The notes: generated by a model not told the origin, from the sequence alone. A stretch of DNA of 52,839 nt from Acinetobacter bohemicus ANC 3994 (GCF_000367925.1 NZ_KB849168.1:1-52839), one strand, 5' to 3'; shown: positions 43,829 to 52,839, counted from the first letter of the stretch. Numbers and translations: made by a program.

Positions 43829-44710
43829 ATGACACAACAGCTTTCAGAACATCGACATATTTCATTTACTGCGCATTATACCGGCTATATTTGGTACAGC
43901 ATGGGGATTTCTCACCCTGTTTTTGCAACCTCTAAAGGTAAAATGCTGGCAAAATTGGTTCATCCTTTAGAAAGTTGGGCTGAAAAATTTGTCGGTGGCA
44001 GCATGCGTACTACGCTGAAACAACGCCACAGCATGATTGACCAACACCTTATTCAACTGATTGAGCAGCACCCCGACTTACAAGTGCTGGAAATCGCCAG
44101 TGGGCTTTCACCGCGAGGATGGAATTTTCGCCAAAAATTCCCCAACCTTGATTATCGTGAACTTGATTTACCCGATATGGCAAGAGTTAAAACCCAAGCT
44201 CTCCAAAAAATTGATTGCAATAGCCCCGAAGTTTTATCAGTCGATTTATTCACTGCGAACTTCGAACAAGCATTTCAAGTCTTTGATCCCACCCGACCAT
44301 TGGTGGTGATTAGTGAAGGTTTGATTAACTACTTCAATAAAAACATGTTATTACAATTACTGCATGCCATTTCACATTACGGGCAAAATTTCAAAGAACT
44401 GCATTACCTGACAGATCTCTACCCTGAACCGGTCAAAAATAAATTAGCCAAGTTTATTTGGGGGTGCAGTAAATTACTGAAATGGATGTCGCGTAGCGCT
44501 TTTAGTTTTCACTTCGTTCATCCCCAACAGGCACAAAGTTTTTTCCAGCAAGCAGGTTTTGAACAGGCCAATATTACTCAACCGCAACTATATTTTGACC
44601 ACCAGACATCCTCTTTACCATCTAATGAGGAATATCTAGGGGACAATGATGAACATCTAGGAGACTTAGTTTGGATGATTCATGCCAGCATAAAAAACAG
44701 CGTTGATTAA
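43829..44710 (+). CDS. SAM-dependent methyltransferase, leucine-carboxyl/TcmP-like
   Basis: A 293-residue soluble protein of the broad LCM/PPM1-TcmP O-methyltransferase group. The SAM-binding loop is LEIASGLSPRGWNF near residues 86-99, followed by the acidic DLPDMARVK and VISEGLINYF, typical of this branch. The substrate is unknown; the group includes carboxyl and polyketide O-methyltransferases. AGGA lies before the ATG. It stands alone. The last five codons form one arm of a terminator hairpin. Confidence 0.78.
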   Translation: MTQQLSEHRHISFTAHYTGYIWYSMGISHPVFATSKGKMLAKLVHPLESWAEKFVGGSMRTTLKQRHSMIDQHLIQLIEQHPDLQVLEIASGLSPRGWNFRQKFPNLDYRELDLPDMARVKTQALQKIDCNSPEVLSVDLFTANFEQAFQVFDPTRPLVVISEGLINYFNKNMLLQLLHAISHYGQNFKELHYLTDLYPEPVKNKLAKFIWGCSKLLKWMSRSAFSFHFVHPQQAQSFFQQAGFEQANITQPQLYFDHQTSSLPSNEEYLGDNDEHLGDLVWMIHASIKNSVD

Positions 44711-44721
44711 CGCTGTTTTTT
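44692..44721. terminator. Bidirectional terminator overlapping the methyltransferase stop
   Basis: An 11-bp stem (44692-44702 with 44711-44721) with the stop codon in the 8-nt loop. It serves both convergent genes. Confidence 0.88.
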
Positions 44722-44737
44722 ATTCCGTATTGAAAAA

Positions 44738-46069
44738 TTAACTCACCGCTTCCAATACCGCAACGGCCTCTTTTTGCCGTTGTATATAACGCATTAAGCG
44801 CTCCGCTACCTCAAAACTACCATGTTTAAATAAAGCACGAATTTGCGTTGAACCTACGTCAAAAATTAAACATTCAATTTTAAATTGACCTTCTTCATCT
44901 TCCAGATGTAAAGCCAAATCACGTGGATATTGTTGCGCTTGTGCCGTTAAACCTTCAGTAAATTCAAGTAAAATGCCAAAGTAGTTTAAATCAACAATCT
45001 GGGTCGGCAGTTGCAAATCTGAATGACGATGGGTCAATAGCGTCATCGGTTGTTGTACTGCAATCCGTTCTTCCCCACGACGCTCCAAGGTGAGCAATTG
45101 CACCCGTGTCATGGGAATAATGCCTTCCACATTGTGAATGGATAGACCTTGTAAGAAGGTCGCAAATAAACCCATGGTTTCTTTACGGCGTTGTAATTGT
45201 GGAACATGGTCGGCATTGGCAATCATGGCAAATTCCATCTCTGGACATTGCAGGGCAAAATTGGCATTTTCATGCGGCAAAGTAAAACTGTCATATTGCC
45301 CACATGCCACCAGCACCTTACATTGTGGAATAGGCACATCGGTTAAACGCAGCAACCGATTACAGTTAATTTCATAGCGCTCTTGCTCGGTTGCCGTAAA
45401 CTCAGCCATCTGCCTAAAAAACAAACGCTTTGCCGTAGGGGACATGCGCGTTTTGTCCATTTTGGCATGATTGACCAAATATAAAATCACCGCCTGACCA
45501 AATTCGTCCATGCGTTGTTCTTTCATCAAATGCAAAGATTCTTCAAGCAACATCCGCCAACTTTTACGGGTTTTTTGCATCACCCCCATCAAAATCATGC
45601 GATCAACCAGTTCTGGACGTTGCACGGCAAAACTTGAAGCAACCACCGAACCTAGCGACATACCCATCACCGAGACTTTGCATAGCTGCTCGATATCGAG
45701 CCATTGCCCTAACATTTTGGCTAAATCGGGTAGCTCTAAAGTTCCAGCTGAAAGACCCGTATCACGATTGCTGATTTGTTGGTTTGCCCCCATCGAAGGC
45801 AGATCAATTAAAATGATTGGACCCGCACTCAGCAACTGTTCAACACAGTATTTATACGAATTAAAATTTTGAAATGCCCCACCGACAATCACAATTGGCG
45901 TATTGTGCATCGTTTCAGGCTGAGCAATCGCCATATATTCAATTTTCCAGCCATCAATCCATGTGGTACGTGCAGGCGCTTTAAAACTGTTTCGATGATA
46001 AAGATCAAAAAAACCAACGCTCATATTTGCTTGTTGTACTTCCGCGTCCATTTGGATCATGGAATTCAT
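44738..46069 (-). CDS. Alpha/beta hydrolase fused to a PilZ-like domain
   Basis: A 443-residue two-domain protein. Residues 30-310 form an alpha/beta-hydrolase with a complete triad: nucleophile S138 in GMSLGS, D260 in GQYDSF and H288 in NADHVP. Residues 320-440 resemble a PilZ c-di-GMP-binding domain: R331-x3-R335 (RGEER) and DLNYFG (360-365), where the usual D/N-x-S-x-x-G has Asn for Ser. GGAGG 7-8 nt before the ATG supports the start. Substrate is unknown; ester hydrolysis or a quorum-type acyl substrate are guesses. No signal peptide is seen, so it is probably cytoplasmic. Confidence 0.78.
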   Translation of the reverse strand: MNSMIQMDAEVQQANMSVGFFDLYHRNSFKAPARTTWIDGWKIEYMAIAQPETMHNTPIVIVGGAFQNFNSYKYCVEQLLSAGPIILIDLPSMGANQQISNRDTGLSAGTLELPDLAKMLGQWLDIEQLCKVSVMGMSLGSVVASSFAVQRPELVDRMILMGVMQKTRKSWRMLLEESLHLMKEQRMDEFGQAVILYLVNHAKMDKTRMSPTAKRLFFRQMAEFTATEQERYEINCNRLLRLTDVPIPQCKVLVACGQYDSFTLPHENANFALQCPEMEFAMIANADHVPQLQRRKETMGLFATFLQGLSIHNVEGIIPMTRVQLLTLERRGEERIAVQQPMTLLTHRHSDLQLPTQIVDLNYFGILLEFTEGLTAQAQQYPRDLALHLEDEEGQFKIECLIFDVGSTQIRALFKHGSFEVAERLMRYIQRQKEAVAVLEAVS

Positions 46070-46375
46070 ATCCCTTCCTCCATCCTTGCCTTATTGTTAT
46101 TTTGCAAGAAAATATATATAGAATTTCTGCGTTGTACTGCATCCATTCTTCGCTTTAATTATCAGACGTCTATGTCCCTATATTTTCATTCTATACAGAG
46201 GATGATTTCACGTGCAACTTATTCCATCACCACTCATCTAAATTTACAAACAAAAAAGATTTCAAAATATTAACAGCCTGAAAAGTTTCAAAGATTTTTT
46301 TTCAAGCGAGATGCTTCATTGTCGTGTTCCAGACTGTTACTATCAAAGGTGTAATTTCTAAGTGATCAAACCGCT
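46070..46375. other. Divergent intergenic between the hydrolase and proA
   Basis: There is no gene in this 306-nt stretch. It must hold both promoters. A TTCATT-17-TACTAT pair just upstream of proA (-10 near 46340) is the best candidate for proA. For the hydrolase gene a run of TATATATA near 46110-46120 is the only -10-like sequence found. Confidence 0.45.
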
Positions 46376-47641
46376 ATGCAAGATTCAATTGAACAATATA
46401 TGCAAACGGTAGGACAACAAGCACGCCAAGCTTCTCGCGTGTTGGCAAGCGCTTCTACCCAAACTAAAAACAATGCTTTATCTGCAATTTACACTGCTTT
46501 ACAAGACAGTGAAGCTGCAATTTTAGCTGCGAACCAAATGGATATGACCAAAGGTCGTAACAATCATTTGGACAGTGCATTACTTGATCGCTTAGAGCTT
46601 ACCCCCACACGCTTTAAAGACATGTTACATGGCTTAAAAGACGTCATGAATCTGGTCGACCCAATTGGTGAAATCACCGATTTAGCCTATCGCCCTTCCG
46701 GCATTCAATTGGGCAAAATGCGCGTCCCTTTAGGTGTTGTCGGCATGATTTACGAATCGCGCCCCAACGTCACCTTAGAAGCAGCATCGCTGGCATTAAA
46801 GTCAGGCAACGCCATTATTTTGCGTGGTGGTTCTGAAGCATTAGAATCCAATAAAGCCATTGCTGAGGCCATTCAACATGGTTTAAAAGCGTCAGGACTA
46901 CCTGAAACTTCGGTACAAGTGGTGAATACAGCGGACCGTGCAGCCGTTGGACATCTGATTACCATGTCTGAATATGTCGATGTCATTGTTCCACGTGGAG
47001 GCAAAAGCCTGATTGAACGGATTAGCAATGAAGCACGTATTCCTGTGATTAAACATTTGGATGGCAATTGTCATGTTTTTGTTGAAGCACAAGCCGATTT
47101 GCAAAAGGCCTTACCGATTGCGCTGAATGCCAAAACGCATCGTTACGGCGTGTGTAATGCCATGGAAAGCTTACTGGTGGATGAAAAAGTGGCGGAAGAA
47201 TTTTTGCCCCGCATTGCTGAATTATATGCAGAAAAACAGGTGGAACTTCGTGGCTGTCGCGAAACTCAGCGCATACTCGGTGCAATGGTCAATCCTGCCA
47301 GCGAAGAAGATTGGTACACCGAATATTTAGGTCCAATTTTAGCCGTTAAAGTGGTGAGTGGCATTGATGAAGCCATTGAGCATATCAATAAATACGGTTC
47401 ACATCACACCGATGCGATTATTACTGAAAACTTTAGCCTTGCCCGCCAGTTCTTAGCACGTGTCGATTCAAGCTCAGTGATGATCAATGCCTCTACGCGT
47501 TTTGCTGATGGTTTTGAATATGGTTTAGGTGCCGAAATTGGTATTTCAACCGATAAAATTCATGCCCGCGGTCCTGTTGGACTCGAAGGTCTCACCTCAC
47601 AAAAATGGGTGGTTTTCGGTGATGGTCAAATTCGCCAATAA
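46376..47641 (+). CDS. proA: Glutamate-5-semialdehyde dehydrogenase
   Basis: ProA reduces glutamyl-5-phosphate with NADPH to the semialdehyde in proline synthesis. The 421-residue protein has the ALDH fold with GVVGMIYESRPNVTLEAA, LRGGSEALESNKAI and PRGGKSLIERI, and the catalytic Cys in the HRYGVCNAMES segment. The C-terminal SSVMINASTRFADGFEYGLGAEIGIST is characteristic. proC is at 14.3 kb; proB is not here. A GTGTTCAG/CTGAACAC hairpin without a T run lies downstream (47667-47696). Confidence 0.97.
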   Translation: MQDSIEQYMQTVGQQARQASRVLASASTQTKNNALSAIYTALQDSEAAILAANQMDMTKGRNNHLDSALLDRLELTPTRFKDMLHGLKDVMNLVDPIGEITDLAYRPSGIQLGKMRVPLGVVGMIYESRPNVTLEAASLALKSGNAIILRGGSEALESNKAIAEAIQHGLKASGLPETSVQVVNTADRAAVGHLITMSEYVDVIVPRGGKSLIERISNEARIPVIKHLDGNCHVFVEAQADLQKALPIALNAKTHRYGVCNAMESLLVDEKVAEEFLPRIAELYAEKQVELRGCRETQRILGAMVNPASEEDWYTEYLGPILAVKVVSGIDEAIEHINKYGSHHTDAIITENFSLARQFLARVDSSSVMINASTRFADGFEYGLGAEIGISTDKIHARGPVGLEGLTSQKWVVFGDGQIRQ

Positions 47642-47760
47642 GCGCCTTTAATTCATCAAAATACCGGTGTTCAGTTTCAAGCATGAGGCTGAACACAGTC
47701 ACTACAATATCCCTGCGCTAAATTTCGTAACATCATAAAAACAACGATAAAAGGAAAAAA

Positions 47761-48177
47761 ATGATGTTCTATTATTTAATGATCTGTACATTTTCATTGG
47801 CATTATTGGTTTCTTTTGGCGTTATGAAAATTTTTTCCAATTCCATTAACCAAATTCTGGCACGTATTATCAATGACCCCATTCACAGTGCTTGGGCTAA
47901 ATACACCAAATTTGCGGGCATGGTCGTGGGCACGTCATCAGGCATTCGTATTTATGATATGGAAAAATATATCACCCCACTCACTTATACCGATAACGAC
48001 AAAAAAATTGTGATTGAATTAACCCAAGAACGCTGGGTACTGGAAATTTACCGCACGATTATTGAAACCTTACAGGGCTTGGCTTGGATGATGCTGGTGT
48101 TTTTTATGGTGGCATTAATTGCTTATGTGATTGTGCGTTGGTCAGAAATTAAATACCAATCTAAGCCTTCAGAATAA
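47761..48177 (+). CDS. Small two-helix membrane protein, unknown
   Basis: I do not recognise the family. It has 138 residues, with one membrane helix at about 3-25 and another at about 105-127, and a soluble central part between them (RIINDPIHSAWAKYTKFAGMVVGTSSGIRIYDMEKYITPL). The two helices would place both ends on the same side. AAGGA lies before the ATG pair (47761 or 47764). It lies 119 nt after proA. No nearby partner suggests a role. Confidence 0.65.
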   Translation: MMFYYLMICTFSLALLVSFGVMKIFSNSINQILARIINDPIHSAWAKYTKFAGMVVGTSSGIRIYDMEKYITPLTYTDNDKKIVIELTQERWVLEIYRTIIETLQGLAWMMLVFFMVALIAYVIVRWSEIKYQSKPSE

Positions 48178-48456
48178 AGCCTATTCGATGGTTTCAGATA
48201 CATGATGCTACTGTTATACAAGCAATAACGTATTTGGCAAACAAAACATGACTATAAATAAAAACAATCACCTGATAAATTTTAAGTATTAATCGTTTTC
48301 AGGTCGATAGTGCTTAAGTCTAATCACCTAAAGTCTATCTTGGACAGAAAAAAAACACATGTTAAAACATTAGTACAGATCCAGATTGCATTAAATCGTA
48401 CTGCATGAAGATCACTACGGACAACTTACTTTCAATTAGAATTCGGGTATAAAAAC

Positions 48457-49674
48457 GTGTCTACATCAGTATTAGTAATTAACTGCGGATCTTCATCAAT
48501 TAAATATGCACTTGTTTCTGAACGTCGTGAAGATCGTATTTTTGGTTTGGCAGAAAATTTAGGCTCTGCTGAAGCACGCATCAAAGGCATTACCGCAGGT
48601 GGTGCTGCACTTGAACTTTCAATTCCACATGCCGACCATGAAAAGGCTTTGGAAACCATTTTAGAACGTTTATCGCATTATAATCCGCAAGCTATTGGTC
48701 ATCGTGTAGTACATGGCGGCACACTAACTAAAGCAGAATTACTGACACCTGAAATTGTTGACCGTATTCGTGCAGCAACACCGCTTGCACCCCTTCACAA
48801 TCCTGCACATTTAGTGGGTATTGACGCAACCATGCGTTTATTCCCTGAATTACCGCAAGTCGCTGTATTCGATACGGCATTCCATCAAACCATGCCTGCA
48901 CATGCATACCGTTATGCATTACCTAAATTCTTGTATACAGAACATAATGTCCGTCGCTACGGTTTCCACGGTACTAGCCATGCCTATGTTTCAGAACGTG
49001 GTTCTCAATTGGCAGGCAGTTATAAACAAGGCGGCTGGCTTACAGCACACTTGGGTAACGGTAGCTCGACCTGTGCCATCTGGAATGGTGAAAGTGTCGA
49101 TACCTCTATGGGCTTAACCCCACTAGAAGGTGTGGTCATGGGAACCCGTAGCGGTGATGTCGACCCAAGTCTCCATAGCTTCCTTGCCAGCAATTTGGGT
49201 TGGGATATTTATAAAATCGATAAAATGCTCAATAGCCAAAGCGGTTTATTAGGCTTGTCTGATTTATCCAATGACATGCGTACGCTGATTGAAGCATCAG
49301 AACAAGGCAATGAAGATGCCAGCATCGCAATTGAAGTGTTCTGCTACCGTCTCGCTAAATCTCTTGCTGCATTAAGCTGCGGCTTACCACGCCTTGATGG
49401 TTTATTCTTTACCGGTGGTATTGGTGAAAACTCTGCCTATATTCGTGAAAAAACACTGGCATACCTCCCTCACTTTGGTTTCAACTTAAGTAAAGAACAA
49501 AACGACAACTTAAAGCGTGGCACTGAAGGCCGTATCGATGCGGGAACAGGTCCTCAAATTTGGGTTGTTCCGACCGATGAAGAAGGTCGTATCGCCAAAG
49601 AAACTGAGTCTGTGGTGAGCCAAGAGGTGAATCAAGCAGCTGAAAAAAAGTCTAAAGATGTTGCGATTGCTTAA
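48457..49674 (+). CDS. ackA: Acetate kinase
   Basis: AckA interconverts acetate plus ATP with acetyl phosphate plus ADP. The 405-residue ASKHA kinase shows VLVINCGSSSIKYAL at the N-terminus, GHRVVHGG, FDTAFHQTMP, RRYGFHGTSHAYVS, TAHLGNGSSTCAI, MGLTPLEGVVMGTRSGDVDPS and FTGGIGENSAYIRE. The start is GTG at 48457 with a weak ribosome site. With pta it forms the acetate/acetyl-phosphate pathway; the gap to pta is 57 nt, so the pair is probably an operon. The 279-nt upstream region holds no clear promoter. Confidence 0.97.
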   Translation: MSTSVLVINCGSSSIKYALVSERREDRIFGLAENLGSAEARIKGITAGGAALELSIPHADHEKALETILERLSHYNPQAIGHRVVHGGTLTKAELLTPEIVDRIRAATPLAPLHNPAHLVGIDATMRLFPELPQVAVFDTAFHQTMPAHAYRYALPKFLYTEHNVRRYGFHGTSHAYVSERGSQLAGSYKQGGWLTAHLGNGSSTCAIWNGESVDTSMGLTPLEGVVMGTRSGDVDPSLHSFLASNLGWDIYKIDKMLNSQSGLLGLSDLSNDMRTLIEASEQGNEDASIAIEVFCYRLAKSLAALSCGLPRLDGLFFTGGIGENSAYIREKTLAYLPHFGFNLSKEQNDNLKRGTEGRIDAGTGPQIWVVPTDEEGRIAKETESVVSQEVNQAAEKKSKDVAIA

Positions 49675-49731
49675 GTGATCGCAAACTTTATGATGTGATT
49701 AAACGAATCTTTTATTATTTAGAATAAATTT

Positions 49732-51891
49732 ATGAAAACAATTTTGCTCGTACCCACTGGAGAAGGTGTAGGTTTAACTTCAGCCTGCTTAGGACTTGTC
49801 TACGCTTTGGAATGCCAAGGTGTAAAAGCCGGTTTCCTTAAACCTTTTTCACAAGAAACGCATCAAGAATCTGACCGTTCAACGGCACTGTATCGCCATT
49901 TATCAAACAGCGAAACGGTTGAACCGATTCCTTATCTCAAACTCATTCAACAACTTAACTTAGGTGAAAATGATGAGTTACTGGAAGATGCAGTACGATT
50001 ACATCGCCAAATTGCTAAACATCATGATTTGATTATTGTCGAAGGTCTGGTTCCAAACAGTCGTGACTCCTTTGCATCTACACTCAATGCCGCTTTGGTT
50101 CAGGCACTGGATGCAAAAGTGATTATCGTCAGTAATGCCGATATTAACAAACCTGAATTGACTGCTGAAAAAGTCGAAAATCAATTACGCTATTTGGGTG
50201 GAGCATCATCTACCCGTATGGCTGGCGTATTGTTTATGCGTACTAAAGGCTTACCTGAAGACTCTGCTAAAATTCCAGTGACCATTGATCCAAGCTTACG
50301 CTTGATTAGCGATACCAATAAATTTACCGCCCAGATTCAAAAAACCCATGCACATATTGGTTCTGAAAAACTTCCAGTGATTGGTTTAGTGCCATTTAGT
50401 AATACGCTCAGTGTGCCGCGAATCTCTGATTTGGCCGCCCATATTTCAGCAGAATGGATTAACCAAGGTGAAGCTAAACAACGTCGGGTATTACACAGCA
50501 GTTTAATTGCGTCAAATATTGAACATGAACTGAATAAATTTGTCGCTGGCGAACTCATTATTAGTGCCTCTGACCGCATTGATGTTTTATTGGCAAGTAG
50601 CTTAGCAACAAGTAATGGGATTCCATTAGCAGGCTTAGTCTTAACTGAGCATCATGAACCGAATGCTTCCGTTTTAGAATTCTGCCAAGCGGCCATTAAA
50701 AATGGCTTACCGATTCTGCATACCTCTTTAAGCACATTTGAAACGGCACAAAATCTGGCAAACTTAAGCAATGAAATTCCAATTGATGACACTGAGCGTG
50801 CAGAACAAGTGACACGTTTCGTGTCTAGCCACATCAATGCCGATTGGATTGCACTGCTTTTAAATGGTTCATATAAACCACGCTTATCCCCTTCTGCTTT
50901 CCGTCATGAATTGGTGCAAAAATCAATTGCGGCGAAAAAACGGATTGTATTACCCGAAGGTGACGAGCCGCGTACCATTCAAGCGGCAGCAATTTGCCAA
51001 TCACGTGGTATCGCACATTGTATTTTATTGGCAAAACCTGAAGTTGTGGTTGAAGTTGCTAAGGCACGTAATATTGAATTACCGCATGATCTTGAAATTA
51101 TTGATCCTGACCTGATTCGTGAAAACTACGTGCCTAAAATGGTTGAACTACGTAAAGGTAAAATTAACGAACTACAAGCGCGTGAACAACTGCAAGATAC
51201 GGTTGTTTTAGGCACGATGATGCTTGCTCTGGATCAAGTAGATGGTTTGGTCTCTGGTGCTGTACATACCACAGCCAATACTGTTCGCCCTGCATTCCAA
51301 CTGATTAAAACCGCACCTGAATATTCATTGGTATCGTCGGTATTCTTCATGTTGTTACCTGATGAAGTCTACGTTTATGGTGACTGTGCGATTAATCCAG
51401 ATCCTGATGCGGAACAATTGGCTGAAATTGCAATCCAGTCTGCCGACTCTGCTAAAGCGTTTGGTATTGAGCCGCGTATTGCCATGATCTCGTATTCAAC
51501 AGGAACATCGGGTGCAGGCGCAGAAGTGGAAAAAGTGGCGAAAGCGACTGAAATTGCCAAACATCGTCGCCCTGACCTACTGATTGATGGCCCATTACAA
51601 TACGATGCGGCTTCGGTTGAAAGTGTGGGACGTTCAAAAGCGCCAGATTCACAAGTTGCTGGTCGTGCCAATGTGTTTATTTTCCCAGATTTAAACACAG
51701 GCAATACCACATATAAAGCCGTTCAACGCTCGGCAAATGTCGTGAGTGTAGGACCAATGTTGCAAGGCTTAAATAAACCTGTAAATGACTTGTCTCGTGG
51801 TGCGTTGGTGGATGATATTGTGTTCACTATTGCTTTGACGGCAATTCAGGCTGAACAACAAATTGAAGCCAAGGCGAGCAAAGCCTCTTAA
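49732..51891 (+). CDS. pta: Phosphate acetyltransferase (long form)
   Basis: Pta converts acetyl-CoA and phosphate to acetyl phosphate. At 719 residues it is the long form: an N-terminal P-loop-like domain (about 1-190, LVPTGEGVGLTSACLGL), a DRTGG-type regulatory domain (about 210-340) and the C-terminal catalytic PTA_PTB domain (about 385-715) with KKRIVLPEGDEPRT, GLVSGAVHTTANTVRPA and YSTGTSGAGAEVEKV. It follows ackA and ends in a strong terminator. Confidence 0.97.
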   Translation: MKTILLVPTGEGVGLTSACLGLVYALECQGVKAGFLKPFSQETHQESDRSTALYRHLSNSETVEPIPYLKLIQQLNLGENDELLEDAVRLHRQIAKHHDLIIVEGLVPNSRDSFASTLNAALVQALDAKVIIVSNADINKPELTAEKVENQLRYLGGASSTRMAGVLFMRTKGLPEDSAKIPVTIDPSLRLISDTNKFTAQIQKTHAHIGSEKLPVIGLVPFSNTLSVPRISDLAAHISAEWINQGEAKQRRVLHSSLIASNIEHELNKFVAGELIISASDRIDVLLASSLATSNGIPLAGLVLTEHHEPNASVLEFCQAAIKNGLPILHTSLSTFETAQNLANLSNEIPIDDTERAEQVTRFVSSHINADWIALLLNGSYKPRLSPSAFRHELVQKSIAAKKRIVLPEGDEPRTIQAAAICQSRGIAHCILLAKPEVVVEVAKARNIELPHDLEIIDPDLIRENYVPKMVELRKGKINELQAREQLQDTVVLGTMMLALDQVDGLVSGAVHTTANTVRPAFQLIKTAPEYSLVSSVFFMLLPDEVYVYGDCAINPDPDAEQLAEIAIQSADSAKAFGIEPRIAMISYSTGTSGAGAEVEKVAKATEIAKHRRPDLLIDGPLQYDAASVESVGRSKAPDSQVAGRANVFIFPDLNTGNTTYKAVQRSANVVSVGPMLQGLNKPVNDLSRGALVDDIVFTIALTAIQAEQQIEAKASKAS

Positions 51892-51909
51892 TTTCATTTA
51901 ATGATTTTC

Positions 51910-51939
51910 AAAAACCACTCTTTCGAGAGTGGTTTTTTT
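51910..51939 (+). terminator. Rho-independent terminator of ackA-pta
   Basis: A 12-bp stem (51910-51921 with 51926-51937), a stable TTCG tetraloop and a T run. Confidence 0.93.
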
Positions 51940-52065
51940 ATGGATATTTAATTTCAATAGTATTCTGTCAAAAGTAAAAAATACAACTTTCAGCAAAATA
52001 TCAGAATTTAATCCAAAATGAGATCTTGGACATTCTAAAACATTAAATATGAAGCATTTTTAGCT

Positions 52066-52698
52066 TTAGATAGGTTGGCTCATTTTATCTTTTTGGGTCA
52101 ACCACACCGTATGTCCTGTACATTCAACATCTTCAGCGACCATTTTTATTACTTTAAAGCCAGACTGTTTTAATAAAGCTCGATATTCTTCAGGGGCAAG
52201 ACTAGCATGATACAAAGCATCGCCAAACAGATCACCTATCGCTTCACCATGACTGGGTCCACTGCTAAACATTAATACGGTGCCTTGCTGCGCAAATCGT
52301 ACAAATTGACTAAACATCTGCCGTTGATCATCGGGTGTTAAATGAAAAAAACTATCCCACGCCAAAATCGCATTAAATTTCTGATCTAATTCAACGGTTC
52401 GCATGTCTGCTTGAAGCCAAAGCTGTTCAGGAAAATTTTGCCTAGCCATTTCAATCATCACATCTGAACTATCGACACCCGTTATTTTATGATCATGCTG
52501 AATCAAATAATCTGCTATCGGTTTTCCCGAACCACAGCCTAAATCTAATATTTTAGAATGTTGAGGAATCCGTGCTAGAAAATGATCGAGCCATGCTTTT
52601 TCATACAGAAAATTGCCGCGTAATTCCGTCCATGCACGCGCATGTTTTTTATAAATTTCAATAATATTTTGCGCAAGTTCTAACTGATTTTTCATCAT
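52066..52698 (-). CDS. Class I SAM-dependent methyltransferase, unknown substrate
   Basis: This 210-residue soluble protein has a Rossmann methyltransferase fold: motif I ILDLGCGSGKPIADYL near residues 49-64, TGVDSSDVMIEMAR and a motif IV region AILAWDSFFHLTPDDQ. It resembles small UbiE/Tam-type methyltransferases, but the substrate cannot be told. The start is one of two adjacent ATGs (52698 or 52695). The minus-strand -10 TATACT (52722-52727) is followed upstream by the octamer repeat whose nearest copy could provide a TTCAAA -35 at an 18-nt spacer. Confidence 0.82.
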   Translation of the reverse strand: MMKNQLELAQNIIEIYKKHARAWTELRGNFLYEKAWLDHFLARIPQHSKILDLGCGSGKPIADYLIQHDHKITGVDSSDVMIEMARQNFPEQLWLQADMRTVELDQKFNAILAWDSFFHLTPDDQRQMFSQFVRFAQQGTVLMFSSGPSHGEAIGDLFGDALYHASLAPEEYRALLKQSGFKVIKMVAEDVECTGHTVWLTQKDKMSQPI

Positions 52699-52744
52699 GC
52701 AAAATTTCTTATATTTTAAACAGTATACTCAAATTTAGATCTTA

Positions 52745-52839
52745 ATTTGAAGATTTGAAGATTTGAAGATTTGAAGATTTGAAGATTTGAAGATTTGAAG
52801 ATTTGAAGATTTGAAGATTTGAAGATTTGAAGATTTGAA
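52745..52839. repeat. Perfect octamer tandem repeat at the window edge
   Basis: Eleven full copies of ATTTGAAG plus 7 nt run without error to the last base, so the true copy number is larger than seen. The unit length (8) is not a multiple of 3. It sits immediately upstream of the methyltransferase promoter region. Confidence 0.97.

Noticed and set aside
44636..44668. Duplicated ATCTAGG segments near the methyltransferase end.
   Set aside because: Two short imperfect copies within coding sequence (EYLGDND, EHLGDL) are too small to interpret.

Overview
The window looks like chromosomal core sequence from an Acinetobacter species. The DNA is AT-rich, and the gene content and order are typical of that genus: a gigA-gigB stress-regulator pair, an orphan type II secretion ATPase gene, rhodanese-grxC-secB, pheS-pheT-ihfA, divergent orn/rsgA, and ackA-pta. 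I assign the genus from remembered gene order and protein similarity, not from a search, and I cannot name the species. I found no prophage, insertion sequence, CRISPR array, integron, or tRNA or rRNA gene. Forty-three protein-coding genes are supported, with no clear pseudogenes.

Layout. 1-7.9 kb: mlaA (outer-membrane lipid asymmetry), gigA-gigB-nitrilase operon, ohr (peroxide resistance), gspE on the minus strand, then a two-gene operon of an unknown protein and an MscS-type channel. 8-13.6 kb: a large DUF2339 membrane protein (minus) and polA (plus). 13.6-18.8 kb: minus-strand cluster ppx-accA-tilS-proC-yggT. 19-21.7 kb: trxA, rho with a long leader, and an alanine-rich lipoprotein behind a leader that can fold into a three-way junction. 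21.9-25.7 kb: pheS-pheT-ihfA (minus). 25.8-30 kb: an unknown tail-anchored protein, tcdA, orn and rsgA. 29.9-31.1 kb: rhodanese-grxC-secB. 31.2-37.6 kb (all minus): fabI, a Bax-inhibitor-type membrane protein, tatD with two paralogous lipoproteins, and prfC. 37.7-42.4 kb: an MHYT-GGDEF-EAL c-di-GMP enzyme and the tail-specific protease. 42.6-52.7 kb: nagZ, a methyltransferase, an alpha/beta-hydrolase fused to a PilZ-like domain, proA, a small membrane protein, ackA-pta and a second methyltransferase. The window ends inside a perfect octamer tandem repeat.

Themes. Most genes serve housekeeping: DNA repair, translation, tRNA modification, fatty-acid synthesis, proline synthesis and acetate overflow. 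A second theme is envelope and stress: MlaA, GigAB, Ohr, MscS, Ppx, NagZ, the protease and several lipoproteins. Two proteins relate to cyclic-di-GMP: a bifunctional-looking MHYT-GGDEF-EAL enzyme at 37.7 kb and the hydrolase-PilZ fusion at 44.7 kb.

I did not find a clear undescribed multi-gene system. The items most worth a second look are the hydrolase-PilZ fusion, the GCT-only alanine-rich lipoprotein with its structured leader, three inverted palindromic repeat dimers with co-varying stems (one inside pheS-pheT), the cysteine-free MlaA, the tandem lipoprotein paralogues and the octamer repeat at the right edge.
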